Shown here piece after piece: positions 8,167-17,697 of a stretch of DNA of 27,409 nt (position 1 is its first letter; each line of letters opens with the position of its first letter). The notes under the pieces are model-generated. The model was given only the letters and a program-made list of their open reading frames with translations, did no database searches and was not told the DNA's origin. The DNA lies in assembly GCA_014885115.2 (NCBI GenBank), contig WKLE02002728.1, forward strand, positions 10,307-37,715, in the 5' to 3' direction. The position numbers and the translations under genes are program-made. This DNA comes from Asterionellopsis glacialis. Taxonomy: Eukaryota; Bacillariophyta; Plagiogrammaphyceae; Rhaphoneidales; Asterionellopsidaceae.

Positions 8167-8841
8167 ATGAGTAGCACGACAATTGCAGCAGCATCTGGTC
8201 GACCAGAGTGTACCTTTGAAGTTCGTGTCCAAAAGGAAACATTTAAATTTAATGCTGCTCATTTTGTCGCCTTTCAAGGCTTTCGCGAACGTCTCCATGG
8301 CCATAATTATCAAGTAGGTGTGAAATTAATAGGTACACGTAAAATTTGTTCGGATGGATATGTCATTGATTATGGTTGTGTCAAGGCTGTCACGAAAAAA
8401 ATATGTAAAGATTTGAATGAACATTTCTTATGCCCCATGTTATCAAACGTATTAACAATCGATATCATTCAGGTTCACAACCCAATAACTCAAAAACAAG
8501 ATGATTACGTAACACTCCATTGTAATGAAGATGGAAGTGATTTTCGTTTCCCCAAGGGTGATTGTGCTCTACTTCCTATAGTTCATGCTACAACAGAAGA
8601 GCTTGCCATATACTTATATGGAAAAATTCTAAATGATCTTGATCCTGAATATTTGCATAAACGTGGAATTCATACAATGGAAGTGACGGTTTCAGAAGCT
8701 CCTGGACAAGAGGCTACATTTCGAATGGAATTGCCAGCTGTTGGTAGTAATCATGAAGAAGTATTTGATGTTGCTTCCTATGTTACTGCTGGTGATATTA
8801 TTCCTATGCCATGTCCTACCACGACGGAACGAGCAAACTAA
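8167..8841 (+). CDS. 6-pyruvoyltetrahydropterin synthase family protein (PTPS/QueD fold), ExxHGH type
   Basis: A single-exon, 224-aa T-fold enzyme. The zinc ligands are visible: H32 in FNAAHF, and H44 and H46 in LHGHNY. Other family marks are the TTEEL segment (142-146) and a Glu near the C-terminus (E177, SEAPG) that in this family binds the pterin ring. The catalytic Cys that canonical PTPS carries just before HGH is absent; instead E41 stands three residues before H44 (ExxHGH). In the literature this motif marks PTPS-III enzymes, which cleave dihydroneopterin triphosphate to 6-hydroxymethyl-dihydropterin and bypass dihydroneopterin aldolase in folate synthesis. The usual Asp-His pair appears replaced (LNEHFL). 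Family membership is seen; the folate role is inferred. A different pterin or 7-deazaguanine role is possible. No targeting peptide is evident, so probably cytosolic. ATG at 8167 follows AAGGGAG. Confidence 0.85.
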   Translation: MSSTTIAAASGRPECTFEVRVQKETFKFNAAHFVAFQGFRERLHGHNYQVGVKLIGTRKICSDGYVIDYGCVKAVTKKICKDLNEHFLCPMLSNVLTIDIIQVHNPITQKQDDYVTLHCNEDGSDFRFPKGDCALLPIVHATTEELAIYLYGKILNDLDPEYLHKRGIHTMEVTVSEAPGQEATFRMELPAVGSNHEEVFDVASYVTAGDIIPMPCPTTTERAN

Positions 8842-9302
8842 TGCTATCGTGGTTTAGGAACGCCTCTAAAGAGTAATGAAAATGCATGGCTTGTTTGGGT
8901 ATATGGAAATGGTGAACAACCGAAATAGAAGAAAAATCCGATGACGTTCGTTAGGAAGTGGCTGTAAAAGAACAATTCAAATCTTATCGTTACACGTTCT
9001 AAGGCGTTATATTAATCTTAACTGTATAAAGCAAATTTTATGGTTATATTGTTGGGAAAAGGCAAAATGTACAGTTCGTTTTAAAATATGGTCTTGCGTA
9101 CAACGAAACTCATTGCTGTGGGCTATGGATCCTTTATACAAAAGGCAATTTGTAGGAAAATATTGCTTTCTTAAAAAAAAATGTGTGTATCTTTACAAAA
9201 AAATTAGTGTGGCTACAAGTGTCTACTTTGATTATGTCATCCTACCCTGCAGAACTAGTCGTGGTTCTATTAAAAACACGATCCTGCATTGTTCATTCCC
9301 TC
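8842..9302. other. Convergent intergenic region
   Basis: 461 bp between two genes that end towards each other, so it holds both 3' UTRs. Short frames at 9113-9337 and 9183-9386 begin inside it and overlap the 3' end of the next gene in antisense; they show no domain. No RNA gene is seen. Confidence 0.45.
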
Positions 9303-9827
9303 TCACGATATGGATGGTGGCAATGGTGGACTTGTGATGACACTGTAAAGAGTAATACCAATAGCTGCTGCAGCAATACCAAATAATACATAAGCAACCA
9401 AAAATGCACCACGGTCTAATGTACGTTGTCCTCTAGATTCTTCTGGAACATTATCTTTGCCAATATAAATAAAATCCTCCCCAGTACCGAAGGGTTGTCC
9501 GGTGGCAATACGTGTCCAAAATTGAACAGTTGCCCATGCAAAGGGAATAATGCCAGCAATAAAAACCCAAACATCTGTATTTGCCAACCATGATGATGTT
9601 GTTGTATCGGATAAAAGTATTTGAAATGATGATACAGAACTTGTGGTTGTGAGAAAATCGTTACTTGTTTCTGATGGAAGAATCAATGATACTTTCGTCG
9701 ATGAAGGGTTTAATCTCTTGGTGTGTGTTTTTAAAGGTGATACAACGAAAGCTATTGCAGTTTGGTCCATTATAAAAAGACACGATGCTACCAGTAGCAT
9801 TTGAAAGAATTTCTGACTTTTCATCAT
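9303..9827 (-). CDS. Plastid-targeted membrane protein with two TM helices, unknown function
   Basis: 174 aa, single exon. Residues 1-26 are a signal peptide ending TAIA, and F27 begins FVVSP, which fits the diatom A-F cleavage motif for import into the complex plastid. A Ser/Thr-rich transit region follows to about residue 80. The mature part has two membrane helices, roughly 86-105 (VWVFIAGIIPFAWATVQFW) and 140-163 (GAFLVAYVLFGIAAAAIGI). They are joined by a hydrophilic loop containing GTGEDFIYIGKDN and RGQRTLDRG. A short Pro-rich tail ends the protein. The loop pattern looks like a conserved thylakoid or envelope protein of algae and plants, but I cannot name it. Two Met codons stand in tandem at the start (9827 and 9824). 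The overlapping 188-codon frame at 9661-10227 is antisense-frame noise. Confidence 0.8.
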   Translation of the reverse strand: MMKSQKFFQMLLVASCLFIMDQTAIAFVVSPLKTHTKRLNPSSTKVSLILPSETSNDFLTTTSSVSSFQILLSDTTTSSWLANTDVWVFIAGIIPFAWATVQFWTRIATGQPFGTGEDFIYIGKDNVPEESRGQRTLDRGAFLVAYVLFGIAAAAIGITLYSVITSPPLPPSIS

Positions 9828-11292
9828 TTTCAGTATGTGGAGGCGAAAGGGAGAGATTCTTCAATTTGCGCACTAAGGAAAGTGTATTCCAAGATGATCG
9901 TTGTTTTTTCTTGTTTGCTTCCAACGTGGCCTTGATGTGGCGACGGGTGACGAGACAAGGTGTTCTAGACCTACTGAGCAGTGAGACTCTAGTAGAGAAA
10001 TGTTGCCTAAAGTATTCGGTTTCAGAAAAAGACTCCCGTTGTCGAGCAACGTTGTCGAGCAACGGAACCAACACGAAACCCGTGTAAACTAGACTCTCTA
10101 GAGACCTACCAGGTACACGAAATGTGAGCATCTCCATGAGAAAGATGAGCAATGAGCAATGAGTCAGGGTTAAGTCTAGTCGATTCAGTCGAATAGACTT
10201 GACTTCTGACTCCACTGCTCCACCCACGCCACGAACAGACTAAGGGGTCTGGCTGGCTCACGGCTGGGCTCTGCTGTCCGTATAACTTTGTTCCTAATGT
10301 ATTTTCATCCTGCTGAGGGATTCAAAAAAGTTACCGTCTGTGCCAGCACACAAGTTCCTCTTTGGAGTTATCCAGATCTTCAAAGAAGTGATTCTCATGC
10401 TTTGCTGGTCTTGGAGCTCTATAGCTTGATTGCCAACTTTTGAATTAGCAATGTACTGGGCACATGTTACCTAGTCCGATGCAAAAAGGAAATACTATAT
10501 CCATCAGCAATAAGAGAATATAATAGAACTTGAGCTCCAGAGAGAGATGGAGAGCATTCTGTTTTTCAACAAATTGGTTCCACTTTGATCCATGCATGTG
10601 TTGTATGTTGTATCTCTATTCCAAATCATTTCTCTTGTCCTATAACTCTAAAATACTAATATCAAAAAGACAAACATCGATTTTGAAAAATCTTTCTCTT
10701 TTTGTAAAATAAATCTTACTCCTCCTAGCTTACTAGGACCTATAACTATTATTGGTTGTAGCAACGTACTGTAGATTGCATTCTTTTGTTGTACTATACA
10801 GAATTGGTTGGGTAATCTTTTTTTTTTTTTTAATTTTTTTTCGTGTTCTTTTATTAATTTTGCTACGCACAATAGTACTTCCTCTGGTTTTGCGAATCCG
10901 CTTATGGTCCCAAGTAAGAAAAATCAAGTGCATATGCGAGAAACAATGGGCCCCTATATAAAAACAAAAGGTATCCTTCTTTACGTTCCTTTTGCCTTTT
11001 CACAATGACCCAAAAAAAACAGTAGACCCATGAAGAAAAAAGGACAGCACGGGACAAACCGAAAAAGAACAAATGTCAAGTCATGTACATGATATGTGTG
11101 GAGCACCAAACATCAGTATATATTACTAAACCATTGTTACTCCTTCTACGGATATCCAATAATAGTACGACACAAGTCACCACCATTACTATCTTTGTGT
11201 ATAAATCTCCTCTTTAAACTTTCCTATCATGTATATATTAAAAAAATATTTAGTTCATTTCAATGCCTCCTCCTTCATTTATGAAATTTTAT
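9828..11292. other. Promoter of the plastid protein gene, then 1.1 kb without a gene
   Basis: The part next to 9827 is a promoter/5' UTR and carries CTCTAGTAGAG at 9987-9997 and the palindrome TCTCTAGAGA at 10095-10104. Beyond about 10240 the sequence is AT-rich, with a T homopolymer tract at about 10819-10832. All frames of 60-100 codons here (for example 10530-10712, 10752-10961, 11096-11284) are hydrophobic by composition and lack domains. The stretch just before 11293 is the 3' UTR of the IF1-like gene. Confidence 0.45.
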
Positions 11293-12067
11293 TTAATATC
11301 CGCGCTTCCACTTGGCCAAAGCTTCGAGTGCCTTGGGACTTACAGTGTCACCATTTTCCTTTAGCAAAGCATCTACGTCAGCCATTAAAGGTTCAATGTA
11401 TTCTGCGTGGTACTTGGCAGCTTCTTCCTCACTCCTGGCAGCTTCTTCCTCACGAAGTTTTTGTTTCAAAAGAGCAGCTCGTTCCGCTTCAAGTGCCTTA
11501 ATATAACGGTCTTCCTCAACTCGTTCCTATGTACATATGTTTGAATCGAGTAGTTAATAAATCAATATAGAACATCATCAAGCGCCCCACCAAAGAAAAG
11601 AGTTTGGAGAGAGAACACAGAAAACATGACAATCCAAAGTGAGTGTGAGTTTGGTTTTTTGGGAAACTATTGAACGACCGACCGGCCATGTGTGCGTCTT
11701 TGGTGAGTTTTGAATAGCATTGCAAAAGAGCCACGAAATGAATCTTCTATCGCATCTTCGCAAGGAAACCATCGTGAACGAACGGAATTGGCGTAGAGAT
11801 AGAGAGACCAAGTCCATCATTTAGAAAACAATCTTCTTGATGTCTTGCGGCATCAATTACGTCGTACTCGTATCTTTTTCACGCGCGCTCGACAAGCGCT
11901 TTGCGATTTCACGAACCAAAAGTAAACGAACGACGACCATGTTGACGTACCTTGGAAGCTAGCTTATCTCCAAGAGCAAAGGTGCGTGTACCTCCTAACA
12001 CAGAAAGGACTCGTGGAGTACGAGTCGCGGTGCGAACTGCAGTAATACGGGCGGTTGTGGCAAGCAT
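11293..12067 (-). CDS. Mitochondrial ATPase inhibitor IF1-like protein, two exons, 116 aa
   Basis: Exon 1 is 12067-11951 (39 codons). A GTACGT donor starts at 11950, the acceptor ATAG ends at 11527, and exon 2 is 11526-11293 (77 codons plus TAA). The intron is 424 bp and in phase 0. Exon 1 encodes a basic, Thr/Arg-rich mitochondrial presequence (MLATTARITAVRTATR). Exon 2 starts ERVEEDRYIKALEAERAAL, which lines up with the inhibitory core of F1-ATPase inhibitor IF1 (EExRY). An Ala/Glu-rich helix follows with a short internal repeat (EEEAA twice), then a C-terminus unlike animal IF1, ending KWKRGY. IF1 blocks ATP hydrolysis by mitochondrial ATP synthase when the membrane potential collapses. 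Exon structure and presequence are clear; the family call is good but rests on a short motif. It is divergent from the gene at 12791, sharing a 723-bp promoter region. Confidence 0.72.
11527..11950 (-). other. Intron of the IF1-like gene
   Basis: 424 bp, GTACGT...ATAG, phase 0, joining the presequence exon to the exon with the inhibitory core. It is three to four times longer than the other two introns in the window. Confidence 0.75.
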
Positions 12068-12790
12068 CTTGTTCTCCTTGTGTGTTGTGTCTAATAATAT
12101 CTCTAACGTGTGTGTGTGTACTGTATGTGTGTATTGAGTTTCGTGTCGTGATTTTTCTTCTCGATACGCTTCGTTTGTTTTCTAGTCTATTTTTTTTATG
12201 TGTGTATGCACAACTACTAGAGTAGAGAGAAGGCGAATAATTGCATTGATTTGTTTGTGTCACCAACAAGATCGCAGTCAATAGTCAATTCTGATTGGCT
12301 ATTAGGGTTCTCATCAATACCCGATTGAGAAGAACAGAATTCTCCATCTCGCTCTAAACGTACCTGGGTACCGTACCAGGTAGCTTAAATCCTACGTAAT
12401 GCGACGTAGACTACAGTACCTACTTTTCTCAGGATGACACTTCCTCTTGGACGGAGGAGTCGTGCGTGAAGAAAAAGTAATAGGAGTGTCATCAGAACAA
12501 GAGCAAGCGAGCGAGGAGTGAATCTTCTTGCAGTCGGATGAATCAGTTTCAAGAAAGCCACGCAGATCCACACATCAATCACTCATCTCACAAATAGTTT
12601 CAAAGCTCCCTCCCAAACAAGAATATCGCCTTGTTGGAAAAGCCAAGGCACTGGCTGTGACTGTTATGCTATTGACCATCCATAGAGGATACTAATGCGA
12701 ACATTAGATACATAGTAGGAATTTGAAATCGTGTTGTCTTGTGTTTAAAAGTAGTGTGTCTAGACAACAAACAACAGTTCGTAAAGTACC
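12068..12790. promoter_or_regulatory. Divergent promoter region (IF1-like and DUF2431 genes)
   Basis: Two mitochondrial-type genes start from opposite ends of this 723-bp region. It contains a (GT)n-rich run at about 12107-12134, an inverted repeat TACCTGG-N8-CCAGGTA at 12361-12382, and the palindrome TGTCTAGACA at about 12758-12767, some 25 bp before the plus-strand ATG. The 65-codon minus frame at 12385-12582 has no recognisable features. The regulatory role is inferred from position only. Confidence 0.4.
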
Positions 12791-14194
12791 ATGCTTCGTC
12801 TATCGTCTCGGTTGTTGGTACAACAACGACATCGCATCAGAAATCCAAAATGTGAGAAACAATGGTCCACATTCATAGATCCACAACAACAAAAGCGACG
12901 GTTTCCACAAGCGTTTACTATACTGCAAATAGTTCCACTGCAACGACGGCAATTCCACGATGATTCTTCTTCACCGACAAGAAGAAAAGAATCAAATGTG
13001 TTAATTTGTGGGGATGGGGATCTTTCGTATAGTGCATCTATAGCACAAGAATTGGCTCAAAAGAATATACATTTAACAGCCACAGTTCTAGAATCTAAAC
13101 ACCAACATGAACAAGTATTCCGTGACTCGATACAAAATTCCAACAGGATTGAACGTTATGGTCATGTAGTTCGATTTGAAACAGATGCCACCCAGTTGGG
13201 AACATACCACGATTTAATAAAAGGGAGGGACAACAAGCTCAGTCCACAAATGAATTCAAACAATAATACTAAAAATGATGATGGTGGTGGTAGTCAAGAT
13301 CAAGGCTTTGATCGTATACAATTTAATTTTCCACATTGGCAAGGAAAGACCAATACACGACATAACCGTAAGTTATTATCCAACTTTTTTGCATCCGCAG
13401 TTCAAGTGTTACATCCACAAGGAGAGGTACATGTGGCATTGATGGATCACCAGGGTGGTGCGTTTGCAGAAGACTTACAACAATGGAAAATGAGTTGGAT
13501 GCCAGCCTTATATGCTGCAGAATCTGCAAATTTGTTACTGACCAATGTGATCAAACCTTATACACCGAATTATAAGATTGGTGGATATCGATGGAAGGAT
13601 CGTGCATTCCATACCAAGGGAAGTGAAGCCCATTTGTACATTTTTACAAAATCACAATGTCCCATGTATGCAGCTCCACAACACTTACAGTTATATTGTC
13701 ACTACCAATTGTTATTAGGAGGGAAACCATACACCACCCACGTGACAGACATGGGCGAGTCGTCACAATCATCGTCCACATCATCATCAACACCACCTCC
13801 TCCTCCATCAGTCGATGAAATCAACAATGTAAAACAATTTATACAAGATCGAGTACCACAGGGATGGCGTGTACAAGTCTGTTTTACAAAATGGATACCT
13901 GGTTGTCAAGTAAAACAGCTTTGGAATTGGATAGCTTTATATCATGTTGCATTTTTCGGACAAGATCAATGTATCACACGATCAGAAGCAGACAAATTTC
14001 GTTTGCAAATTGAAGATGAACTTCTTCTAAGGCAAACAGCACCAACCACAACTCAAAACAATAATGATGAAGAGATGATGATTCCATCATCACCCACACC
14101 TTCATTGGTATCTCGGAGTCCATGGATGATATCTCAAGTTTTCCCTCAAAGTTTACAAGCTAAATACAATGCTTTAGACACGCATAACAAGTAG
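12791..14194 (+). CDS. DUF2431/BMT5-like Rossmann-fold rRNA methyltransferase, probably mitochondrial
   Basis: 467 aa, one exon. Residues 1-60 are Arg/Gln-rich without acids until about residue 22 and look like a mitochondrial presequence. Residues 68-287 match the DUF2431 (25S rRNA uridine-N3-methyltransferase-like) domain. They include the SAM-binding loop GDGDLSYS (74-81), an ETDATQL strand end (about 130-136), the hallmark FDRIQFNFPHWQGK (173-186), and GEVHVALMDH (211-220) after a Pro-Gln turn. The family methylates uridine in large-subunit rRNA (yeast Bmt5) using SAM. The segment at about 320-340 is a Ser/Thr/Pro linker. The last ~130 residues (including GWRVQVCFTKWIPGC) form a second domain I do not recognise; it does not resemble the FDX-ACB domain fused to DUF2431 in animals. 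The organellar substrate is inferred only from the N-terminus. Start ATG in ACC-ATG context. Confidence 0.85.
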   Translation: MLRLSSRLLVQQRHRIRNPKCEKQWSTFIDPQQQKRRFPQAFTILQIVPLQRRQFHDDSSSPTRRKESNVLICGDGDLSYSASIAQELAQKNIHLTATVLESKHQHEQVFRDSIQNSNRIERYGHVVRFETDATQLGTYHDLIKGRDNKLSPQMNSNNNTKNDDGGGSQDQGFDRIQFNFPHWQGKTNTRHNRKLLSNFFASAVQVLHPQGEVHVALMDHQGGAFAEDLQQWKMSWMPALYAAESANLLLTNVIKPYTPNYKIGGYRWKDRAFHTKGSEAHLYIFTKSQCPMYAAPQHLQLYCHYQLLLGGKPYTTHVTDMGESSQSSSTSSSTPPPPPSVDEINNVKQFIQDRVPQGWRVQVCFTKWIPGCQVKQLWNWIALYHVAFFGQDQCITRSEADKFRLQIEDELLLRQTAPTTTQNNNDEEMMIPSSPTPSLVSRSPWMISQVFPQSLQAKYNALDTHNK

Positions 14195-14391
14195 ATATCA
14201 AAGCTAAACTAATACTGTAAAAAACGAACTTGGTTATTATAAAAAATCTCCCTACAACTTAAATATAAAGACTTTCAGGGGGGATGGGCAGGAAATTACA
14301 ATTGTATTATTTGATGATATACATACAACATTGGTGTTGTTGCCCCAGCGAATGTAGCTTTCTCTCTCCACACGGTCTCTCTTTACTGGTA
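14195..14391. other. Short convergent 3' region
   Basis: 197 bp separating the ends of the DUF2431 and RPF1 genes. It must hold both 3' UTRs, so the transcripts may overlap. AT-rich, no other feature. Confidence 0.5.
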
Positions 14392-15426
14392 TTATAAGTG
14401 GAATTTACGTCTTGTGGTATCCATTTCTTTCCTTTTATGGATCCATTCATATTCACCAAAATGTGTATCAAATGTCCCTTCTTGCATCCAACGTAATTTT
14501 AATGTAAATCTTGGACCTAATTCTTGTAGTCGTGCTTTTGTTTTTGGTTTGTTGGTTTCCTTGTTTATATCTTTACCTTCTTCAAAGATGTATCGATGGT
14601 GTCGAACAAAGATGTAGTCACGTTGATTATGAAAGGTTGCCACCTGTCGTCCTTGGAATTGAGCATTGTGAGGGAATAAACTTCCCAAGAATCGACCCAC
14701 GCGATGTCCTAATCGTGTACCAAATCCGTTCAAGTTCATTTCTGGTATATGAGATGTTGCTGACCCGTGATTAGGAACATCTGTGGATGGTATGACATTA
14801 CTTACTTTAAAAAAGGCCGTAGGTCCAGCTGATACCTGTCCTTCATTGATACGTAAATGTGATATGGTCATACCATTACAAACTTTATCCTTTTCACTTA
14901 ATACCATTAAATGTGTAAAGTCACGATTGGCAGCAAAGGTACAAATTTCTTTGACCGAATAGTGTTTACGTGGATAAAAATGTAGTTGTGGAAAGAATCG
15001 TTGTAAATCTGCAATGAAATAAAATATTTGTTGAGATGGTCTTGGACGTGTCGTAACGACAATTTTAGGTCGTACCTCATCTGCAAAGTACGGTGCAAAT
15101 TCATCTTCCATTTCATCTGCGGCTATTTCATCATCGTCTGGACGAACCATGGTAGCCTCCACTTCTCTTGTGTTTTCTAACGTACGTGGCTTTTGTTTGT
15201 CTGGTGCTTCTTCACCCAAGGCTTCAGCCTCCTTGATCCGTTGTCGTCTCATTTCACTTTTCTTTTTCTTTTTTTCCATTAAATATTTACCATACATTTC
15301 AGACCGTTTTAACTTGTTACCGATTTTTCCTGGATTTTGTGTTATTTTCTTTGTGACAGCGGACGGCGCCTTATGAACGGGTTTTTTACCCTTCAAACTA
15401 GGGTCAGCAGTTTTTTTCTTTCCCAT
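14392..15426 (-). CDS. RPF1: Ribosome production factor 1 (Brix-domain protein)
   Basis: 344 aa, one exon, the usual size for the family. Residues 1-60 are Lys-rich (nucleolar-type). Residues 81-87 read RTLENTR, followed by an acidic stretch and DEFAPYF (108-114). The Brix domain covers about 120-335. Its diagnostic blocks are GPTAFFKVSN (201-210), the TSHIPEMNLNGFGTRLGHR segment (224-242), GRFLGSLFPH (244-253), FHNQRDYIFVRHHRYIF (265-281), ELGPRFTLKLR (302-312) and GEYEWIHKRKEMDTTRRKF to the end. RPF1 is an essential nucleolar assembly factor of the pre-60S particle, needed for 27S pre-rRNA processing. All diagnostic blocks are intact. Start ATG at 15424-15426 (MGKKK). The gene converges with the DUF2431 gene. 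Confidence 0.95.
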   Translation of the reverse strand: MGKKKTADPSLKGKKPVHKAPSAVTKKITQNPGKIGNKLKRSEMYGKYLMEKKKKKSEMRRQRIKEAEALGEEAPDKQKPRTLENTREVEATMVRPDDDEIAADEMEDEFAPYFADEVRPKIVVTTRPRPSQQIFYFIADLQRFFPQLHFYPRKHYSVKEICTFAANRDFTHLMVLSEKDKVCNGMTISHLRINEGQVSAGPTAFFKVSNVIPSTDVPNHGSATSHIPEMNLNGFGTRLGHRVGRFLGSLFPHNAQFQGRQVATFHNQRDYIFVRHHRYIFEEGKDINKETNKPKTKARLQELGPRFTLKLRWMQEGTFDTHFGEYEWIHKRKEMDTTRRKFHL

Positions 15427-17697
15427 CTTTTTCGTTTCTCTTCCAATTTCCAGTCTTATTTTTAATTCTTGGCGAGCCTCTCCGTTTCACAAGAAAGACA
15501 ATTACAGCTCGTACAGTCTTCTTTAATTACCTTAAATGCAAATTGTGCATCTGTTGTGTCTAGAAGAATTTGTAGACAAGATCAATGTGTGTGTTGACAA
15601 ATCAAAAAAACAAACTTGTTCTTTTGGAGGCGTCTCTCTGTTGTCGAGAAAATAAAAGATGAGACACAAACAAAAAAACAAGTGGTTCTGCGGGGGTTCA
15701 GGAAGGAAGGACAGACTTATTCAGTCCGGATTTGACAATAACTTTATCTCGATTGATCAAAACGGTTCAACCACCTACCTCACACGACCTCTCACCTTGA
15801 TTGACATCAACTCATACAAGATAGACTCTCTAGGACTAGGCCATAGAGGTCCTACTCTAGAGAGTCTAGTCCTAGAGACGACTTGGACGCTACAGGATTC
15901 TCTCTACTCTTTTCACCTTGATTTGTTGGAACCTAACTCTTTGGTGTAGATATAAATGCTAATTGACCACAGGTTTTTCAGTAGTATTGTTCACACAACT
16001 TGTATATGTTTCTGTAACAACCAATGCTTCCCTTTTTAGTCTTTCTTGAGATGGGTACTCTTGTTCTTCATATACTATCAATCAAACTTGATATCAAATT
16101 TGACTGCAAAATTCTCCTTTTACAGTTGTACTTTGCATGAAAGGATGTTACTTGAAAAGAAGGGATATAATGTTTTCTCAAATGATAGTTTATCATTGGA
16201 TGGGGGTTGTTTTTGGGTTTCAGATTTTAATAAGTTGCACATTTCTTGCTTTGGGTATTGTGAATTGTATTATTTGATATTTTAACATTTATAAAATTGG
16301 ATGGTAAGAGAGAGTAGATTGATGTGCAGGGATTAGGATTGTTGTATTGAAGAAATATTTCACTGCAGTTCTTTTCTTCTACTTTTCTATGCATGATTTT
16401 GCATCCATATTTCAACACAAAGATTGTACCTTATTATCACTTGCAGTCATGATGCTATCCTAAGAACTACTCAAGTTTTTGGTGGACATTGGAGAAGTTT
16501 TTCATCCCATTATAAATCAAACCAATTGATCCAATTATCTACTTCACCAGTGGTGGTATGGACCAGACTTGGGTCACAGGAGACACAAAATACATTCATG
16601 CCTACATACAATGCCCCCTTTGCAACAGGCTATTCTGCTTGCAGCATGTTGGTGTGGTTTAGTATCTATTTGCCCACCACTGAATATTTAGGTTACAGGA
16701 CAAATATTATTGTGACCTTAAAGACTATATCCTTGACAAATATTTGTGACAGTGTGTCACTTGTTTGGGGGTTACAGCAACTTGTCTATGACCTATGACT
16801 TGTCAAAAATTGTAGTGCTAATATACACATGCTACATGTGACAGTCACGTAGTGTATGTGTTATTGTGATAGAAACAAAGACATGTTACTGGTCAATGTT
16901 ATTACCTTTTTTATGACAAATATCACTAACAGAAAAATGTCTCAAGACACATAAAAAGCTTCTCTGATGGACCACAGAAATCTCTCCCAATCAGTCACAC
17001 CAGATGCTACCTTACTTAGTAGTAACCATAACGGTCATTGTAGACACCTGTAAAATATAAGATATAGTTATGATTTGTTACTGCATCCCTTGTTTCTGGT
17101 AAAGGCCAATTGAAGATACCAAACATCATCATGTTGAAAAATCTTAATTTTTCAAATTTTAAGTAAGGTTGCTATGTTTCTTTTAAGCCAATCAATAACA
17201 AAAACCAAATCATTCTTGAAATCATGTCTTTCACTCTTTCACTACTTTTTTAACAACCTGGCCCATTACATACAATTGACAAAAGAAATAGGAGGGTATC
17301 ATAATTATGCCTTGTGAACCAAGAAATTTTAGCTGTAACTGTTTTTTTTTTTGGCTCTTTTTATCAGAAGAGCATATACTCCTGTTCCTTCTTCAAAACA
17401 TATGATTAAATATGTAAATGTTTATTATTGTTTTTGGACCATTCTCCTCATAACTGGAATTTGTATTTATTTTATTCTTTTGGATTTCTCTGTGGTGTGA
17501 AGAGAGTTCTGAGGATCAATATATAATCCCTTTGGTGTATCATTATTTGTTGTGATCTCTTGGGGGGTACTTTGCTTTCCATATAGGTGAGGAAGGGGCA
17601 GGTGTTGCTGAGAGATGGAATGATTGTCTTGTTACATTTTGCTGTGTTTTGTTTTGCTTGCTGCTTTTGGCTTTACTCTTACTCTTACTTTCATTTT
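15427..17697. other. RPF1 promoter and 2 kb gene-poor spacer
   Basis: The first part is the RPF1 upstream region. It includes an inverted repeat with perfect 13-bp arms, TCTCTAGGACTAG (15827-15839) and CTAGTCCTAGAGA (15866-15878). Frames at 15659-15949, 16046-16285 and 16424-16798 were read through; none has a domain. In 16424-16798 a neighbouring frame shows Cys pairs (CPLCNRLFC, YYCDL) that may be relics of a zinc-binding element protein, but stops interrupt it. The last 600 bp are T-rich and grade into the satellite. Confidence 0.4.

Noticed and set aside
9661..10227. 188-codon minus-strand frame overlapping the plastid protein gene
   Set aside because: It overlaps the clear signal-peptide region of the 9303-9827 gene in another frame, has no domain, and its upstream part is promoter-like spacer.
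10648..11008. Overlapping small frames on both strands around the T-tract near 10820
   Set aside because: They are generated by a T/A homopolymer run (Phe or Lys strings) and lack any other coding sign.
15659..15949. 96-codon plus-strand frame upstream of RPF1
   Set aside because: It spans a perfect inverted repeat, has no recognisable domain, and lies in a spacer.
16424..16798. 124-codon frame and a neighbouring frame with Cys pairs (CPLCNRLFC)
   Set aside because: Stops interrupt the Cys-bearing frame and no complete zinc-finger or transposase motif can be traced. Chance cannot be excluded.
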